In this document: one piece after another, positions 9,192-17,001 of the stretch
Numbering within the stretch: position 1 is the stretch's first letter
Layout of the letters: every line of letters begins with the position of its first letter
From: Streptomyces sp. NBC_01214
GTDB taxonomy: Bacteria; Actinomycetota; Actinomycetes; Streptomycetales; Streptomycetaceae
Reading direction: 5' to 3'
Length of the DNA: 64,000 nucleotides
Assembly: GCF_026340975.1 (NCBI RefSeq)
Contig: NZ_JAPEOS010000001.1
Span: forward strand, 3,443,001-3,507,000
Notes under the pieces: model-generated
Databases searched by the model: none
What the model saw: the letters and a program-made list of their open reading frames with translations, nothing else
Told to the model about the DNA's origin: nothing
Made by a program: the position numbers and the translations under genes

Positions 9192-10280
9192 TCAGAGGGT
9201 GAGATCGAGAACCTGGCCATCGGGTGGATAAATTGGCTGAATGTTCTGAGTGGCCGCGAGTTCCGTGTCCTCCCATATTTGTGTGGTGTCGCTGCGATAG
9301 TTGAATCTGATCTCTGCTCCCGGTGCCCGATCTGCGAGCAGCCGGATGGTATCCGGGTCCGGATGTCCGAAGTGGGCGCCGTTGGTGGACACGAGGAATC
9401 GCGGGGCTTTGATCACATCGAGAAACTCGCCGTCTATGTTGGCCATGCTGCCGTGGTGAGGAAGCTTGACCGCGTCGAGGAGAACTCGCTCAACGCCTTG
9501 CTGCTCGGCGAGACGGTGCAGGGCGTTGGTAAGGACCGCCACATGCGCATCGGCGCCGAAGAGCACCTTGCACCCCCGGTACTCGAGGATGAACGCGATG
9601 CTGGCCCCGTTCGCCGCAGATGAGTCGGAGCCGAATGCCTTGGCGGCGAACACATCCTTTCGGGGAGCCTTCGGCTTGTATTCCTTTCGCTGTGCCAGGC
9701 GCGCTGCGGCGTCCACCCAGTCGCCGGGCTTCATGCCTGCTTCCCTGAGTGCTCTGGTCCATGCCTTTCGCAAGGCCAGCAGCTTCGTGTCCGGTGGGGA
9801 AAGCAACGTGATCGTAGCGCCGCCCGACAGCTGTAGCGAAGGCAGCGGGCCAGAACTCGGGACGGCCACACGGCCATCATATTCCTGGAATGAGGCGTTC
9901 CAATGATGCTCCTGGAGCAGGGATCCCAGAAACTCACCCTGCTGCGGCGCGAAGACGTCCGGTGGCGTATTCACGGAGATGGATTCCAATTGAGGCCAGC
10001 CGTTGAACCATACGTCGTTGAAGGTGGCTCCGAGGTCCTCATCCTGTAGCAGGATCAGCGCGCCGTCGATGTGGTCAGTATCTATGTGACTGACCACCAG
10101 CAACTCAAAAGAGCGGCGCTCTTTGGGGATGGCCCTGAGGGCTTCCCGCAGCGTCTCGTAGTGGCTCGCGGGACCACCGTCGATCAAAATCCGTGACGGA
10201 TCCGTTCGATCCCCGTATTCGACGAGAATGCTGTCGCCGTGGCCGCATGGAAGGCAATTGATGCTGTAGTGGTTGGACAT
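9192..10280 (-). CDS. Metallo-beta-lactamase-fold hydrolase, ComEC-like type
   Basis: 362 residues. The N terminus CLPCGHGDSILVEYG and the metal motif SHIDTDHIDG (His65, Asp67, Asp69, His70) are those of the ComEC/Rec2-related branch of the MBL superfamily. Further landmarks are KVLFGADAH (about 238-246) and LPHHGS (274-279). There are no membrane segments or secretion signal, so it acts in the cytoplasm. Relatives include nucleases and phosphodiesterases, and the substrate here is unknown. It begins 6 bp after the patatin stop and ends 8 bp before the CHAT start, so co-translation is likely. Stand-alone MBL enzymes of this type are frequent beside caspase-like proteases. Confidence 0.85.
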   Translation of the reverse strand: MSNHYSINCLPCGHGDSILVEYGDRTDPSRILIDGGPASHYETLREALRAIPKERRSFELLVVSHIDTDHIDGALILLQDEDLGATFNDVWFNGWPQLESISVNTPPDVFAPQQGEFLGSLLQEHHWNASFQEYDGRVAVPSSGPLPSLQLSGGATITLLSPPDTKLLALRKAWTRALREAGMKPGDWVDAAARLAQRKEYKPKAPRKDVFAAKAFGSDSSAANGASIAFILEYRGCKVLFGADAHVAVLTNALHRLAEQQGVERVLLDAVKLPHHGSMANIDGEFLDVIKAPRFLVSTNGAHFGHPDPDTIRLLADRAPGAEIRFNYRSDTTQIWEDTELAATQNIQPIYPPDGQVLDLTL

Positions 10281-10286
10281 GGTGAA

Positions 10287-11420
10287 TCAATCCCGACTAC
10301 GCTCCAGGCTTGATTTCGGGTAGGGGAGTGACGTGGGTGCATTGAGCGCAGTGTCCACCCGACTTCTGAGCCCTGCGTCGCAGATGGCGTATCCCCAGTT
10401 GATCAACTGCTCCTGCGTGCCATCAGGTAGGGCGTGTAGGCGCGTTGGTGTCTTCGCGAGATTTTGAGTGAGATCCCGGGTAACCGGAAGGGCGTCGAGG
10501 ACCCTGTATTTCTCGATATCGCTACGAATCCCCCAGTATGCTCCTTTGAAGGATCCGTCCTCGTAGGAGGAAATGAGTGAACGCTTCCGCAGGCTTCGTA
10601 CTTGATTGTCGATGACATCCAGCACGCGCAGGAGGTGGCGCGGCCAATCGTGAGGAATTTCAACCATTGACTCCATCTGGCCGCCCCCGTCGCTGACGAG
10701 CACTGTCTCGCATCGCTTGATGACCGGTTCCAAGCCTAGGTTGTCATAAACGCCTGCGTCGCTGAGTATGACATGGTCAGGTAGTTGTGCGTTCCATCCG
10801 GGTGGATCGAGCCATTCTGAAGGAGCGATAGACATGCTGACCGGTGACAGGAAGGGAGGGAAGGCTGATGAAGCGGCTACGGCGGTCGCGAGACTAGTGG
10901 TGGGGAATTCTATTTTCGGTAGGCTCCAGTCCCGCATGTAGGGGCGGGAGAAGCGCCACAATTTTCCGGTCTGGAGGTTCGTGGCAGTGATGATGAAGCG
11001 GGGATGCTCCGGAAGATCCTGCAGTGTGAAGTCACCGAACAGATTGTCTCGAAACGCTGCTGCGACTCGTTCCCCGATGCTCGCCCTGGGGCGGAGTAGA
11101 CCTCCGATTACGGACCGTCGGTCGATGTTCAGGCGAGCCAAGGCGCGGATGCGATCAACCACTTCCGCATCGAAATTCAAGGCGGACTCGTCCGCGTCGT
11201 TGAATCTCAATCTGTTCCAGTAGCGGCCGAGGACGCCGGCGGCGATGGAACCGCCCGACACGCTGGAGATGAAGTCTATTTTGCGAAGCCAGCCCGCGTC
11301 ATTGAGTCTCCGTAGGGCGCCGGCGTGAAAGAGCATGGCTCGGTATCCGCCACCGGACAGGCATAGGCCTGTGCCCTCGCGGCCGGATTCTGCGCGTTCC
11401 TCGTGCGCTCGATCGTCCAT
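10287..11420 (-). CDS. Patatin-like phospholipase
   Basis: 377 residues from ATG 11420, which has GAGGAG 6 bp upstream. An in-frame ATG at 11468 lacks a ribosome site. The oxyanion hole GGGYR (23-27), the nucleophile motif SVSGGS (Ser55) and the second dyad residue in SDAGVYDNLG (Asp221) are all present, so it should be an active lipid acyl hydrolase (phospholipase A type). No signal peptide or membrane anchor is seen, so access to membrane phospholipid would be from the cytoplasmic side. It follows the fatty-acid-oxygenase-like gene by 54 bp and precedes the MBL gene by 6 bp. Patatins are common toxic effectors in bacterial immunity. Here release of fatty acid for the oxygenase is an equally good reading. 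Confidence 0.9.
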   Translation of the reverse strand: MDDRAHEERAESGREGTGLCLSGGGYRAMLFHAGALRRLNDAGWLRKIDFISSVSGGSIAAGVLGRYWNRLRFNDADESALNFDAEVVDRIRALARLNIDRRSVIGGLLRPRASIGERVAAAFRDNLFGDFTLQDLPEHPRFIITATNLQTGKLWRFSRPYMRDWSLPKIEFPTTSLATAVAASSAFPPFLSPVSMSIAPSEWLDPPGWNAQLPDHVILSDAGVYDNLGLEPVIKRCETVLVSDGGGQMESMVEIPHDWPRHLLRVLDVIDNQVRSLRKRSLISSYEDGSFKGAYWGIRSDIEKYRVLDALPVTRDLTQNLAKTPTRLHALPDGTQEQLINWGYAICDAGLRSRVDTALNAPTSLPYPKSSLERSRD

Positions 11421-11474
11421 TTCGGGCTCCTCTTTGGAGAACCTTCCCTCATCCTGCCGGGCGGTCATCGCCCG

Positions 11475-13331
11475 TCAGGAATGCCCGCTGCCCGTGGCGA
11501 CGTGCCAGGGCGCGAACGCGTTCGTAAGTCCCGCGAGAGACGTGCGCAGCTCCGGATAGTGGCGCAATAGCACGGTGATCATGCTGTTGTCATCGATCCA
11601 GGCCATGCCGGCCTTGGAATACACCTCGGGGGTGTAGTAGTCGGTGAAGAAACGGTCGCTGTTCAGTCGGCGCGAGGCCATCAGGATGAAGATGCGGAAC
11701 GCCGTGTCACTGAAGGCGAATCCGGTCGGAAGCTTCTCCGCATACATGCCGACCGTCAGGTCGACATCTTCGATGTCGTCGTAGAGCCGCTCGATCTCCT
11801 TGGCCCACACGGGATTGTCCGTCAGGTCCTCGAAGCTCGCCGCGGGCTTCAGCCGCAGCAGCCGCCGGAATTCGTTGTAGCGGGGTATGCCCAGTTCCCG
11901 GTTGCGCAGGATGTCCGTGGCGGCGAGGTCCTGTCGCTCCCCATCGGGGCGCTCGAAGTCCTGGAGGAAGTGGGGGAAGTTGTGCAGGGTCACCAGTCCC
12001 GGGTGGAGGGTGCCGAAGCTGTACAGCAGGTTGGCCATTCCCTTGGTCTTCAGCACGTTGAGCGCCGCAGGCCCGGCGATGTCGCGGAAGGTGCAGTTGC
12101 TGAGGGTGGAGTCGTCGGAGGCGGAGCGCAGGTGCCACTTGTCGCGGACGAGCGGGTGCATGCGGTAGACGGCCACGAACTCCTCGGTGAGGGAGTACGG
12201 GACGCCGTAGTGGTCCGTCTTGCTGCCGGGGATGCCACTGAGGGTCTCGCTCTCCGTGATCCGGCCGTAGAAGTTGTGGACGCGCTCGCCCGCGATGCCC
12301 CACCAGTTGGATCGCAGGGCTTTGACGGTGGTGGGGTGGCTGATGACGGCAGGCGTCCACTCCACCGTATGGATCTTGGCGAGGAGCGCGGCATTGACGA
12401 GGCGGGCCCGCTGGAACAGCTCTTCGTCGTCCCAGGACGGGTAGACGGCGTGCAGGTGGTCGCAGATCGCGTTGTGCTCCTGGGCGAACAGGTTCTGCAT
12501 CATGACGAGGCCCAGCCAGAAGCCGGGAACGCGCGAGGGGTCGAGAGCGGGGTCGGACGGGAGCGGGGTCGCCTCGTCGCCGAAGAGGTGCAGCTTGCCC
12601 GCCTTGCCGGTGCGCACCTGGCGCTGTTCCGCCTCGTTCGTCCCGTAGATCTGGGATGCGTCCCACCAGTGGGACGAGACGTTGACGCGGGTGTCGGGAG
12701 TCCCCGCGGGCGACCGGGGGTCCCGGGTCGGGTCGTCCGGTGTCCGCATGATCCGCATCGGGCGTTCGGGCCACGGATCGTCGTCCAGGAGGGGAACTTC
12801 CCAGGGCCGTTCCGTGGGGCTGGTTCCGTGACTGAACCAGTCGCGGACCATGAACTGCAACCAGGCGGCGACCAGGGAGTTGACCGACTCGGCCGGGATC
12901 AGTTCCTGGCGGGTGAGGAGGACGCGGCTGACCTCGCGCGGGTTCGGCCGCGCGAGGACGCTCTCCGGCGTGGCCGGGGCGATCTTGTCCAGCGGGATGT
13001 TCCGGCCGAAGCGCGTTCCCGCCATGCCCATGCGCGGTTCGTCGAGGTCGTTGTGGCTGCCGTCGGCAGTCCGGTTGACCCGGTGGGCATCGGAGGGCGG
13101 CGCGGGGGTCGGGAGGTCGACGGAGGGCAGCCGGGACGTGTCGTGGAGGTTCTCCTGACGGAGTTTGACCCGCAGCCCGAACAGGGTCAGCAGGCCGGGC
13201 GTGACCGCCAGGTGGTCCCAACCGGTGCGCCGGTCGACGAACTCGGCGATGCGGGTGATGATCCGCCAGGGTAGGGATGAGCGGTATCCGGAGTCGGATC
13301 GTCGGGGGACGGGGCGTCGTTGCGTACTCAT
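11475..13331 (-). CDS. Animal-type heme peroxidase, cyclooxygenase/alpha-dioxygenase-like
   Basis: 618 residues from ATG 13331 (GAGGAG 7 bp upstream). Landmarks match the fatty-acid dioxygenase branch: WWDASQIYGTN (222-232), FAQEHNAICDHL (282-293) followed by an ELFQRAR helix, and VYRMHPLV (388-395). The last places the proximal heme ligand at His392 and a tyrosine three residues earlier (Tyr389), where cyclooxygenase has its radical Tyr385. The distal region reads LQFMVRDWFSH (158-168). By eye this aligns with the plant enzyme's QFM-x-HDW motif, so the usual distal histidine is Arg163. Expected reaction by homology: O2 insertion into a fatty acid. Activity with Arg at the distal site is uncertain. 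There is no signal peptide. Confidence 0.87.
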   Translation of the reverse strand: MSTQRRPVPRRSDSGYRSSLPWRIITRIAEFVDRRTGWDHLAVTPGLLTLFGLRVKLRQENLHDTSRLPSVDLPTPAPPSDAHRVNRTADGSHNDLDEPRMGMAGTRFGRNIPLDKIAPATPESVLARPNPREVSRVLLTRQELIPAESVNSLVAAWLQFMVRDWFSHGTSPTERPWEVPLLDDDPWPERPMRIMRTPDDPTRDPRSPAGTPDTRVNVSSHWWDASQIYGTNEAEQRQVRTGKAGKLHLFGDEATPLPSDPALDPSRVPGFWLGLVMMQNLFAQEHNAICDHLHAVYPSWDDEELFQRARLVNAALLAKIHTVEWTPAVISHPTTVKALRSNWWGIAGERVHNFYGRITESETLSGIPGSKTDHYGVPYSLTEEFVAVYRMHPLVRDKWHLRSASDDSTLSNCTFRDIAGPAALNVLKTKGMANLLYSFGTLHPGLVTLHNFPHFLQDFERPDGERQDLAATDILRNRELGIPRYNEFRRLLRLKPAASFEDLTDNPVWAKEIERLYDDIEDVDLTVGMYAEKLPTGFAFSDTAFRIFILMASRRLNSDRFFTDYYTPEVYSKAGMAWIDDNSMITVLLRHYPELRTSLAGLTNAFAPWHVATGSGHS

Positions 13332-13360
13332 CGTGGGGCTCCTCAGGATCGGTTCCCGGG

Positions 13361-15301
13361 TCAGGTCGGGTGTCGCGAGGCGGCCAGGGCGGTTCGCGGG
13401 CGCGCTGCGTCCCCGAGGATCACGTCGCTCGCCTTCTCGCTGATCATGTAGATCGGAACGGCGATGAAGAAGCCGGGAATGCGGGGGAAGGCCGAGGCGT
13501 CGACGATCCGCAGGCGGTCCACGCCACGTACCCGGAAGCGGCTGTCCACGACGGCCGAGGGATCGTCGGCCCGGCCCATCTTGCAGCTGCACGACGCGTG
13601 ATGGCCCCATGCCTCGTCCTGTACGAAGCGGCGGACGCTCTCGGTGTCGCCGACCTGCTCTCCCGGGCACAGCTCCGTGCGGATCACGGAGTCGGCACTG
13701 CGGTTCATGCTGCGCACGAACTGCACGGCGGAGACCATGGCGTCGAGGTCCCTCGCCTGCTCGTCCGTGCCCTCGGCGAAGTAGTGGAAGTTCACCAGGG
13801 GGGTGTCCCGGGGGTCGGCGGAGCGCAGTTGCACCCGGCCGTTGGTGTTGTGGGTCCGGCTCTTGAGGATGACCCACGTGAAGCGGTCGCGGTGGCTCGT
13901 CAGGTCGTGCGAATAGCCGGGGTAGTAGCCGTGGAAGTCGAAGGGGCCGCCGAAGATGAACAGGTCGGGGGCGTCCAGCGACGGGAGGGACTTGCGGGTG
14001 ATCCCGACGACGGCACCGTTGGTCGTGTACGGGCCGTCGCCGAGCTGCCAGGCCCGGTAGCAGCGGTCCGGCACGGCTCCGGGCTCCGGCGCGTGGAAAT
14101 CGCAGTCCTCGATGACCGGGAACTCGCGGTCCATCTGGCTCACCACGCCGATCTCGTACCGGTCCTGCAGGTTCGCGCCCACGCCCGGGAGCGGGACGCG
14201 TACGGCAATGCCGTGCCGTTCCAGCTCCTCACGCGGCCCGATGCCCGAAAGCATCAGCAGTTGGGGCGTGTTGAACGCCCCTGCGGCCAGGATCACCTCA
14301 CGGGCAGCGAGCACCCTGCGCGGGACCGGCAGCGCGCGACCGTCCCGGGTCCCGGGGTCGGCCCGGTAGGCGTGCGGCTGGTGCACGTAGTCGACGCCGG
14401 TCGCCGCCCCGTCCTCGTCCAGTACGACCCGCGTCACCAACGAGTGCGTCCGGACGACCAGGTTGTCCGGATGGCTGCGCCGTACGTCCCGCACCCGTTC
14501 GCGGGCGGCGCTGCGCCGTCCGCCGGCCGTTGAGATCGGGATCTGCCACAGCCCTTGCAGACCCTCGGTCTGCACGCGCCAGTCATTGGGATCGACGAAC
14601 GATCCGAGCCCCTCCAGAGGGGAGAGCGGCCGGCCGATGAAGTCGGCGAGCGTGTCCTGCGCGGCGGACAGGATCACCTTCAACAACTGCTGGTCGCGTA
14701 TGACCAGTTCGGGGTCGGCGAGCTCGGTCGGCAGCCAACCGTCGAACCCGTGGCGCGAGTCGTTGCGGTACCGGGCGGCGACGAAGGGGAGGAGCTTCAG
14801 CAAGGCGGCCAAGAACCGATTGGCGGGCGGCTCCTTGGGGCGGGGGCGGTACGTACAGCGCTCCAGCCGCTCGAAGTAGCGGCGCATGGCGGTGCTCCCC
14901 CACGATGCGTCAGCGGTCTCGCGCGCGATGTCGTCCCAGTCGCGGTTGTAGGGATAGACGGTGATCAGCGCGTGATGCGCGGTGCAGCCGCCCACTGTCC
15001 CGGCCCGCGGATAGAGGATGCCCTCGCCCGGCACGAGCTTGCTGTCGCGCTGGTGCTGCTGCTCGTCCGCGTAGTGCCGTACGAAGTAGTCCCAGCGCTG
15101 AACGGGGTCCTCGGAGGCATCGGCGTGGAAGGCGGGAACCAGGTAGTTGTCGTTCTCCTCGGCACCTCCCGCGTCGAGGAGAAGGACGCGCATGCCCGAG
15201 GCCGCGAGGTTGGCCGCCAGCGGTCCACCGCCGGCGCCCGCGCCGACGACGATGAAGTCGAAGCCCGTTTCGGTCGGTGGAGCGCCGGACTCCGTGGTCA
15301 C
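13361..15301 (-). CDS. GMC-family FAD oxidoreductase
   Basis: 646 residues from GTG 15301, inside a strong GGAGGAGGAAGG site and overlapping the previous stop by 4 bp (GTGA). The FAD dinucleotide fold is VVGAGAGGGPLAANL near residue 18. The first GMC signature region is YPRAGTVGGCTAHHALI and the second AGAFNTPQLLMLSGIG. The active-site histidine region is WGHHASCSCKMG. Where the second His/Asn of choline-dehydrogenase-like enzymes is expected, the sequence reads IPGFFIAVPIY, so the catalytic pair is unusual. GMC enzymes oxidise alcohols. In this operon an oxidised or hydroxylated fatty acid is a plausible substrate, which is inference. Confidence 0.9.
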   Translation of the reverse strand: MTTESGAPPTETGFDFIVVGAGAGGGPLAANLAASGMRVLLLDAGGAEENDNYLVPAFHADASEDPVQRWDYFVRHYADEQQHQRDSKLVPGEGILYPRAGTVGGCTAHHALITVYPYNRDWDDIARETADASWGSTAMRRYFERLERCTYRPRPKEPPANRFLAALLKLLPFVAARYRNDSRHGFDGWLPTELADPELVIRDQQLLKVILSAAQDTLADFIGRPLSPLEGLGSFVDPNDWRVQTEGLQGLWQIPISTAGGRRSAARERVRDVRRSHPDNLVVRTHSLVTRVVLDEDGAATGVDYVHQPHAYRADPGTRDGRALPVPRRVLAAREVILAAGAFNTPQLLMLSGIGPREELERHGIAVRVPLPGVGANLQDRYEIGVVSQMDREFPVIEDCDFHAPEPGAVPDRCYRAWQLGDGPYTTNGAVVGITRKSLPSLDAPDLFIFGGPFDFHGYYPGYSHDLTSHRDRFTWVILKSRTHNTNGRVQLRSADPRDTPLVNFHYFAEGTDEQARDLDAMVSAVQFVRSMNRSADSVIRTELCPGEQVGDTESVRRFVQDEAWGHHASCSCKMGRADDPSAVVDSRFRVRGVDRLRIVDASAFPRIPGFFIAVPIYMISEKASDVILGDAARPRTALAASRHPT

Positions 15302-15696
15302 TTCCCCTTCCTCCTCCCGAAGTCGGCCGCACTGGCGGCCAGGGTCGTATTGACGGCTGAGATGAGCGTGGTCAGGGCGGCGGTGCGGGGCGGCAGTTGG
15401 CCGCGGAGGCCGAGCAGGGCGGCGGTGGCGGTGTCACTGCCGTGGATCAGCACGCCCTCTCGAAGATCTTCCTGGAGCCGCTGGCCGCGGTTGGTGAGCA
15501 GATCGAGACCGAGCAGGATCGTACGGATCCCGAAGAGCCGGAAGGCGTAGACCGCAGCCGGACTGACGTCACGGTCGGGGTCGAGGCGCCGGATGAGCAG
15601 GGTGGGCGCCAGTAGTCCGGTGACGCCGTTGAAGAGCCGGATGCCGGCCAGGGCGTACACCGAGGTCGGACGGCGGGCAGCGCGATGCTTGGCCAT
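15298..15696 (-). CDS. Small four-helix membrane protein, first gene of the six-gene operon
   Basis: 132 residues from ATG 15696 (AGGGAG 5 bp upstream). After a basic start (MAKHRAARR) there are about four moderately hydrophobic segments, for example YALAGIRLFNGVTGLLAP and FRLFGIRTILLGLDLL. A cytoplasmic-looking loop (NRGQRLQEDLREG) separates them. It resembles uncharacterised DUF4267-type membrane proteins, but the family assignment is weak. The stop overlaps the GMC start by 4 bp, so translation is coupled. It may anchor the oxidoreductase or deliver a membrane substrate. No catalytic motif is visible. Confidence 0.7.
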   Translation of the reverse strand: MAKHRAARRPTSVYALAGIRLFNGVTGLLAPTLLIRRLDPDRDVSPAAVYAFRLFGIRTILLGLDLLTNRGQRLQEDLREGVLIHGSDTATAALLGLRGQLPPRTAALTTLISAVNTTLAASAADFGRRKGK

Positions 15697-16133
15697 GCTG
15701 TCTCCCTGGAGTGCAGTGGCTGCTGCGGCCACGAATAACCCCCGGGGTGCGATGACTCCCCCCGAACCACACTAGGGTGATGGCTGTGCGTGTGCATCTT
15801 GAGACCTTGGGTGGGGGCGCGAACCTTCGCACGTGACCCCAGGGCCGTTCACCACGGTGTGGGACTGCGCCATCGTTGGCGCGTGGGTACGCTGGACTGT
15901 ACGGGGGCTGCTCCTGACAGCCCTTCACGCTGCGGCTCACGCTGCGGCTCACGCTGCGGCTCACGCTGCGGCTCACGCTGCGGCTCACGCACCTGCTCGC
16001 GGATCCGGCCGCCCGGTCGACACGCATCTGCACCGGCTTCGAGACGTGCCGCGGGCGCTACCCGTTCGGCGGCTTACGCCCGATCATCACCAACGATCAC
16101 GATGTGGCCCGTGGACCGAGTGGGAGCCAGGTC
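15697..16133. other. Divergent intergenic region upstream of the six-gene operon
   Basis: 437 bp between the start of the minus-strand operon and the plus-strand membrane-protein gene. It must hold the operon promoter. CCCCCGGGG and CCCCCC tracts lie near 15740-15765, and a TAGGGT hexamer at 15774-15779 could be a minus-10 element for plus-strand transcription. It also contains the 12-bp tandem array listed separately. No convincing gene is seen. Confidence 0.4.
15925..15990. repeat. 12-bp tandem repeat, five perfect copies plus a half copy
   Basis: TCACGCTGCGGC occurs five times head to tail from 15925 to 15984, and TCACGC of a sixth copy follows. The array sits between two divergent genes and not in an accepted coding frame. 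The period of 12 keeps any reading frame intact. Confidence 0.95.
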
Positions 16134-16835
16134 ATGCCCGGGCAAGTGAAGTGGTGGCCACAGGGGTTGCGGTGGAGGGTGGCGCCGGCACTGGTCCTGT
16201 TGGTGACGCTGTTCGTCGTCGCGGGTCAGGTGGACGCCGCCCTCGGCCGGATCGAGGCACCGGGGTATCCGTCTGCGAGCTGGGGCAGCCTGGTCTCCTT
16301 CCATCCCAGCTCCAACGAAGCCCGCACGGCAGCCCGTACGGCCTGGTGCGTGTGGTTCAACACCCGGGGCCCCGATCCGGGGCCGTACGTGCAGGCCTGC
16401 CTCGACGCGTTCGCGAGCGAAGGACACGATCGGGTCCTCGCCCCAACGACCGGGGGAGCCGAGGCGCGACTGCTGATCCGCTGGTACGTCGCGATCGACG
16501 CGGTTCTCATCCTGTTGTACGCGTGGTTGCTCTCCCGGGCCCTGATCGCCCTCGGCGCCAGGGTCCGCAGCTCGGAGGACCCGAGTCCCTCCCTGCGACG
16601 GGCCACCCAGCCCTCCCGACGTCGCCTTCTGATCGGTGCTCTGGTGGTGGTGGAAGCGGTGGAGGACACGCACCAGTGGAAGCTGTCCGGGCGCGACATG
16701 ACACCGGAGCGGATCGATGAACTCTTCCAGATCGTGGGCTGGGCGGCCGTCTGCAAGTGGGCCCTGGTGGTGTTGGCCGTGTTCCAGCTGATCGTGCTGA
16801 TCGCCCGCACGAGGGCGTGGACGACGCAGCCGTGA
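16134..16835 (+). CDS. Membrane protein of unknown function
   Basis: 233 residues from ATG 16134 (GGGAG 7 bp upstream). Four hydrophobic segments are visible: APALVLLVTLFVVAG near residue 18, YVAIDAVLILLYAWLL around 119, LLIGALVVVEAV around 167, and CKWALVVLAVFQLIVLIA near the end. The extracellular loop after the first segment contains CVWFN and QACLDAF cysteines that could form a disulfide. A DTHQWKLSGRDMTPER segment follows the third helix. I do not recognise the family. It converges on the heme A synthase gene 166 bp away, with no clear terminator between them. Confidence 0.7.
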   Translation: MPGQVKWWPQGLRWRVAPALVLLVTLFVVAGQVDAALGRIEAPGYPSASWGSLVSFHPSSNEARTAARTAWCVWFNTRGPDPGPYVQACLDAFASEGHDRVLAPTTGGAEARLLIRWYVAIDAVLILLYAWLLSRALIALGARVRSSEDPSPSLRRATQPSRRRLLIGALVVVEAVEDTHQWKLSGRDMTPERIDELFQIVGWAAVCKWALVVLAVFQLIVLIARTRAWTTQP

Positions 16836-17001
16836 CGGGGCGGATCCGGCGGCGGCCGTGCTGGAGCGGTCCGCACCTTCGGCAACCCGTTGACCTGCGG
16901 TCGCTGACCAGGCTCCGGCACGGCTCCGAGCCGGGCGGTGCGCCTCACGGCACGGACCCGCTCCCGACGTTCCGGACGAGGTCCCCCGGTCTCCCGACGG
17001 A

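Noticed and set aside
13277..14533. 418-codon plus-strand frame opposite the GMC gene
   Set aside because: Complementary shadow of the GMC gene, which has complete FAD and active-site motifs.
15925..15990. CRISPR or replication iterons
   Set aside because: Units are only 12 bp without spacers, and no replication initiator gene is nearby.
15833..16720. Open plus-strand frame with an AAHAAAHAAAH repeat
   Set aside because: The repeat is only a translation of the 12-bp array; the rest is out of frame with the real membrane-protein gene.
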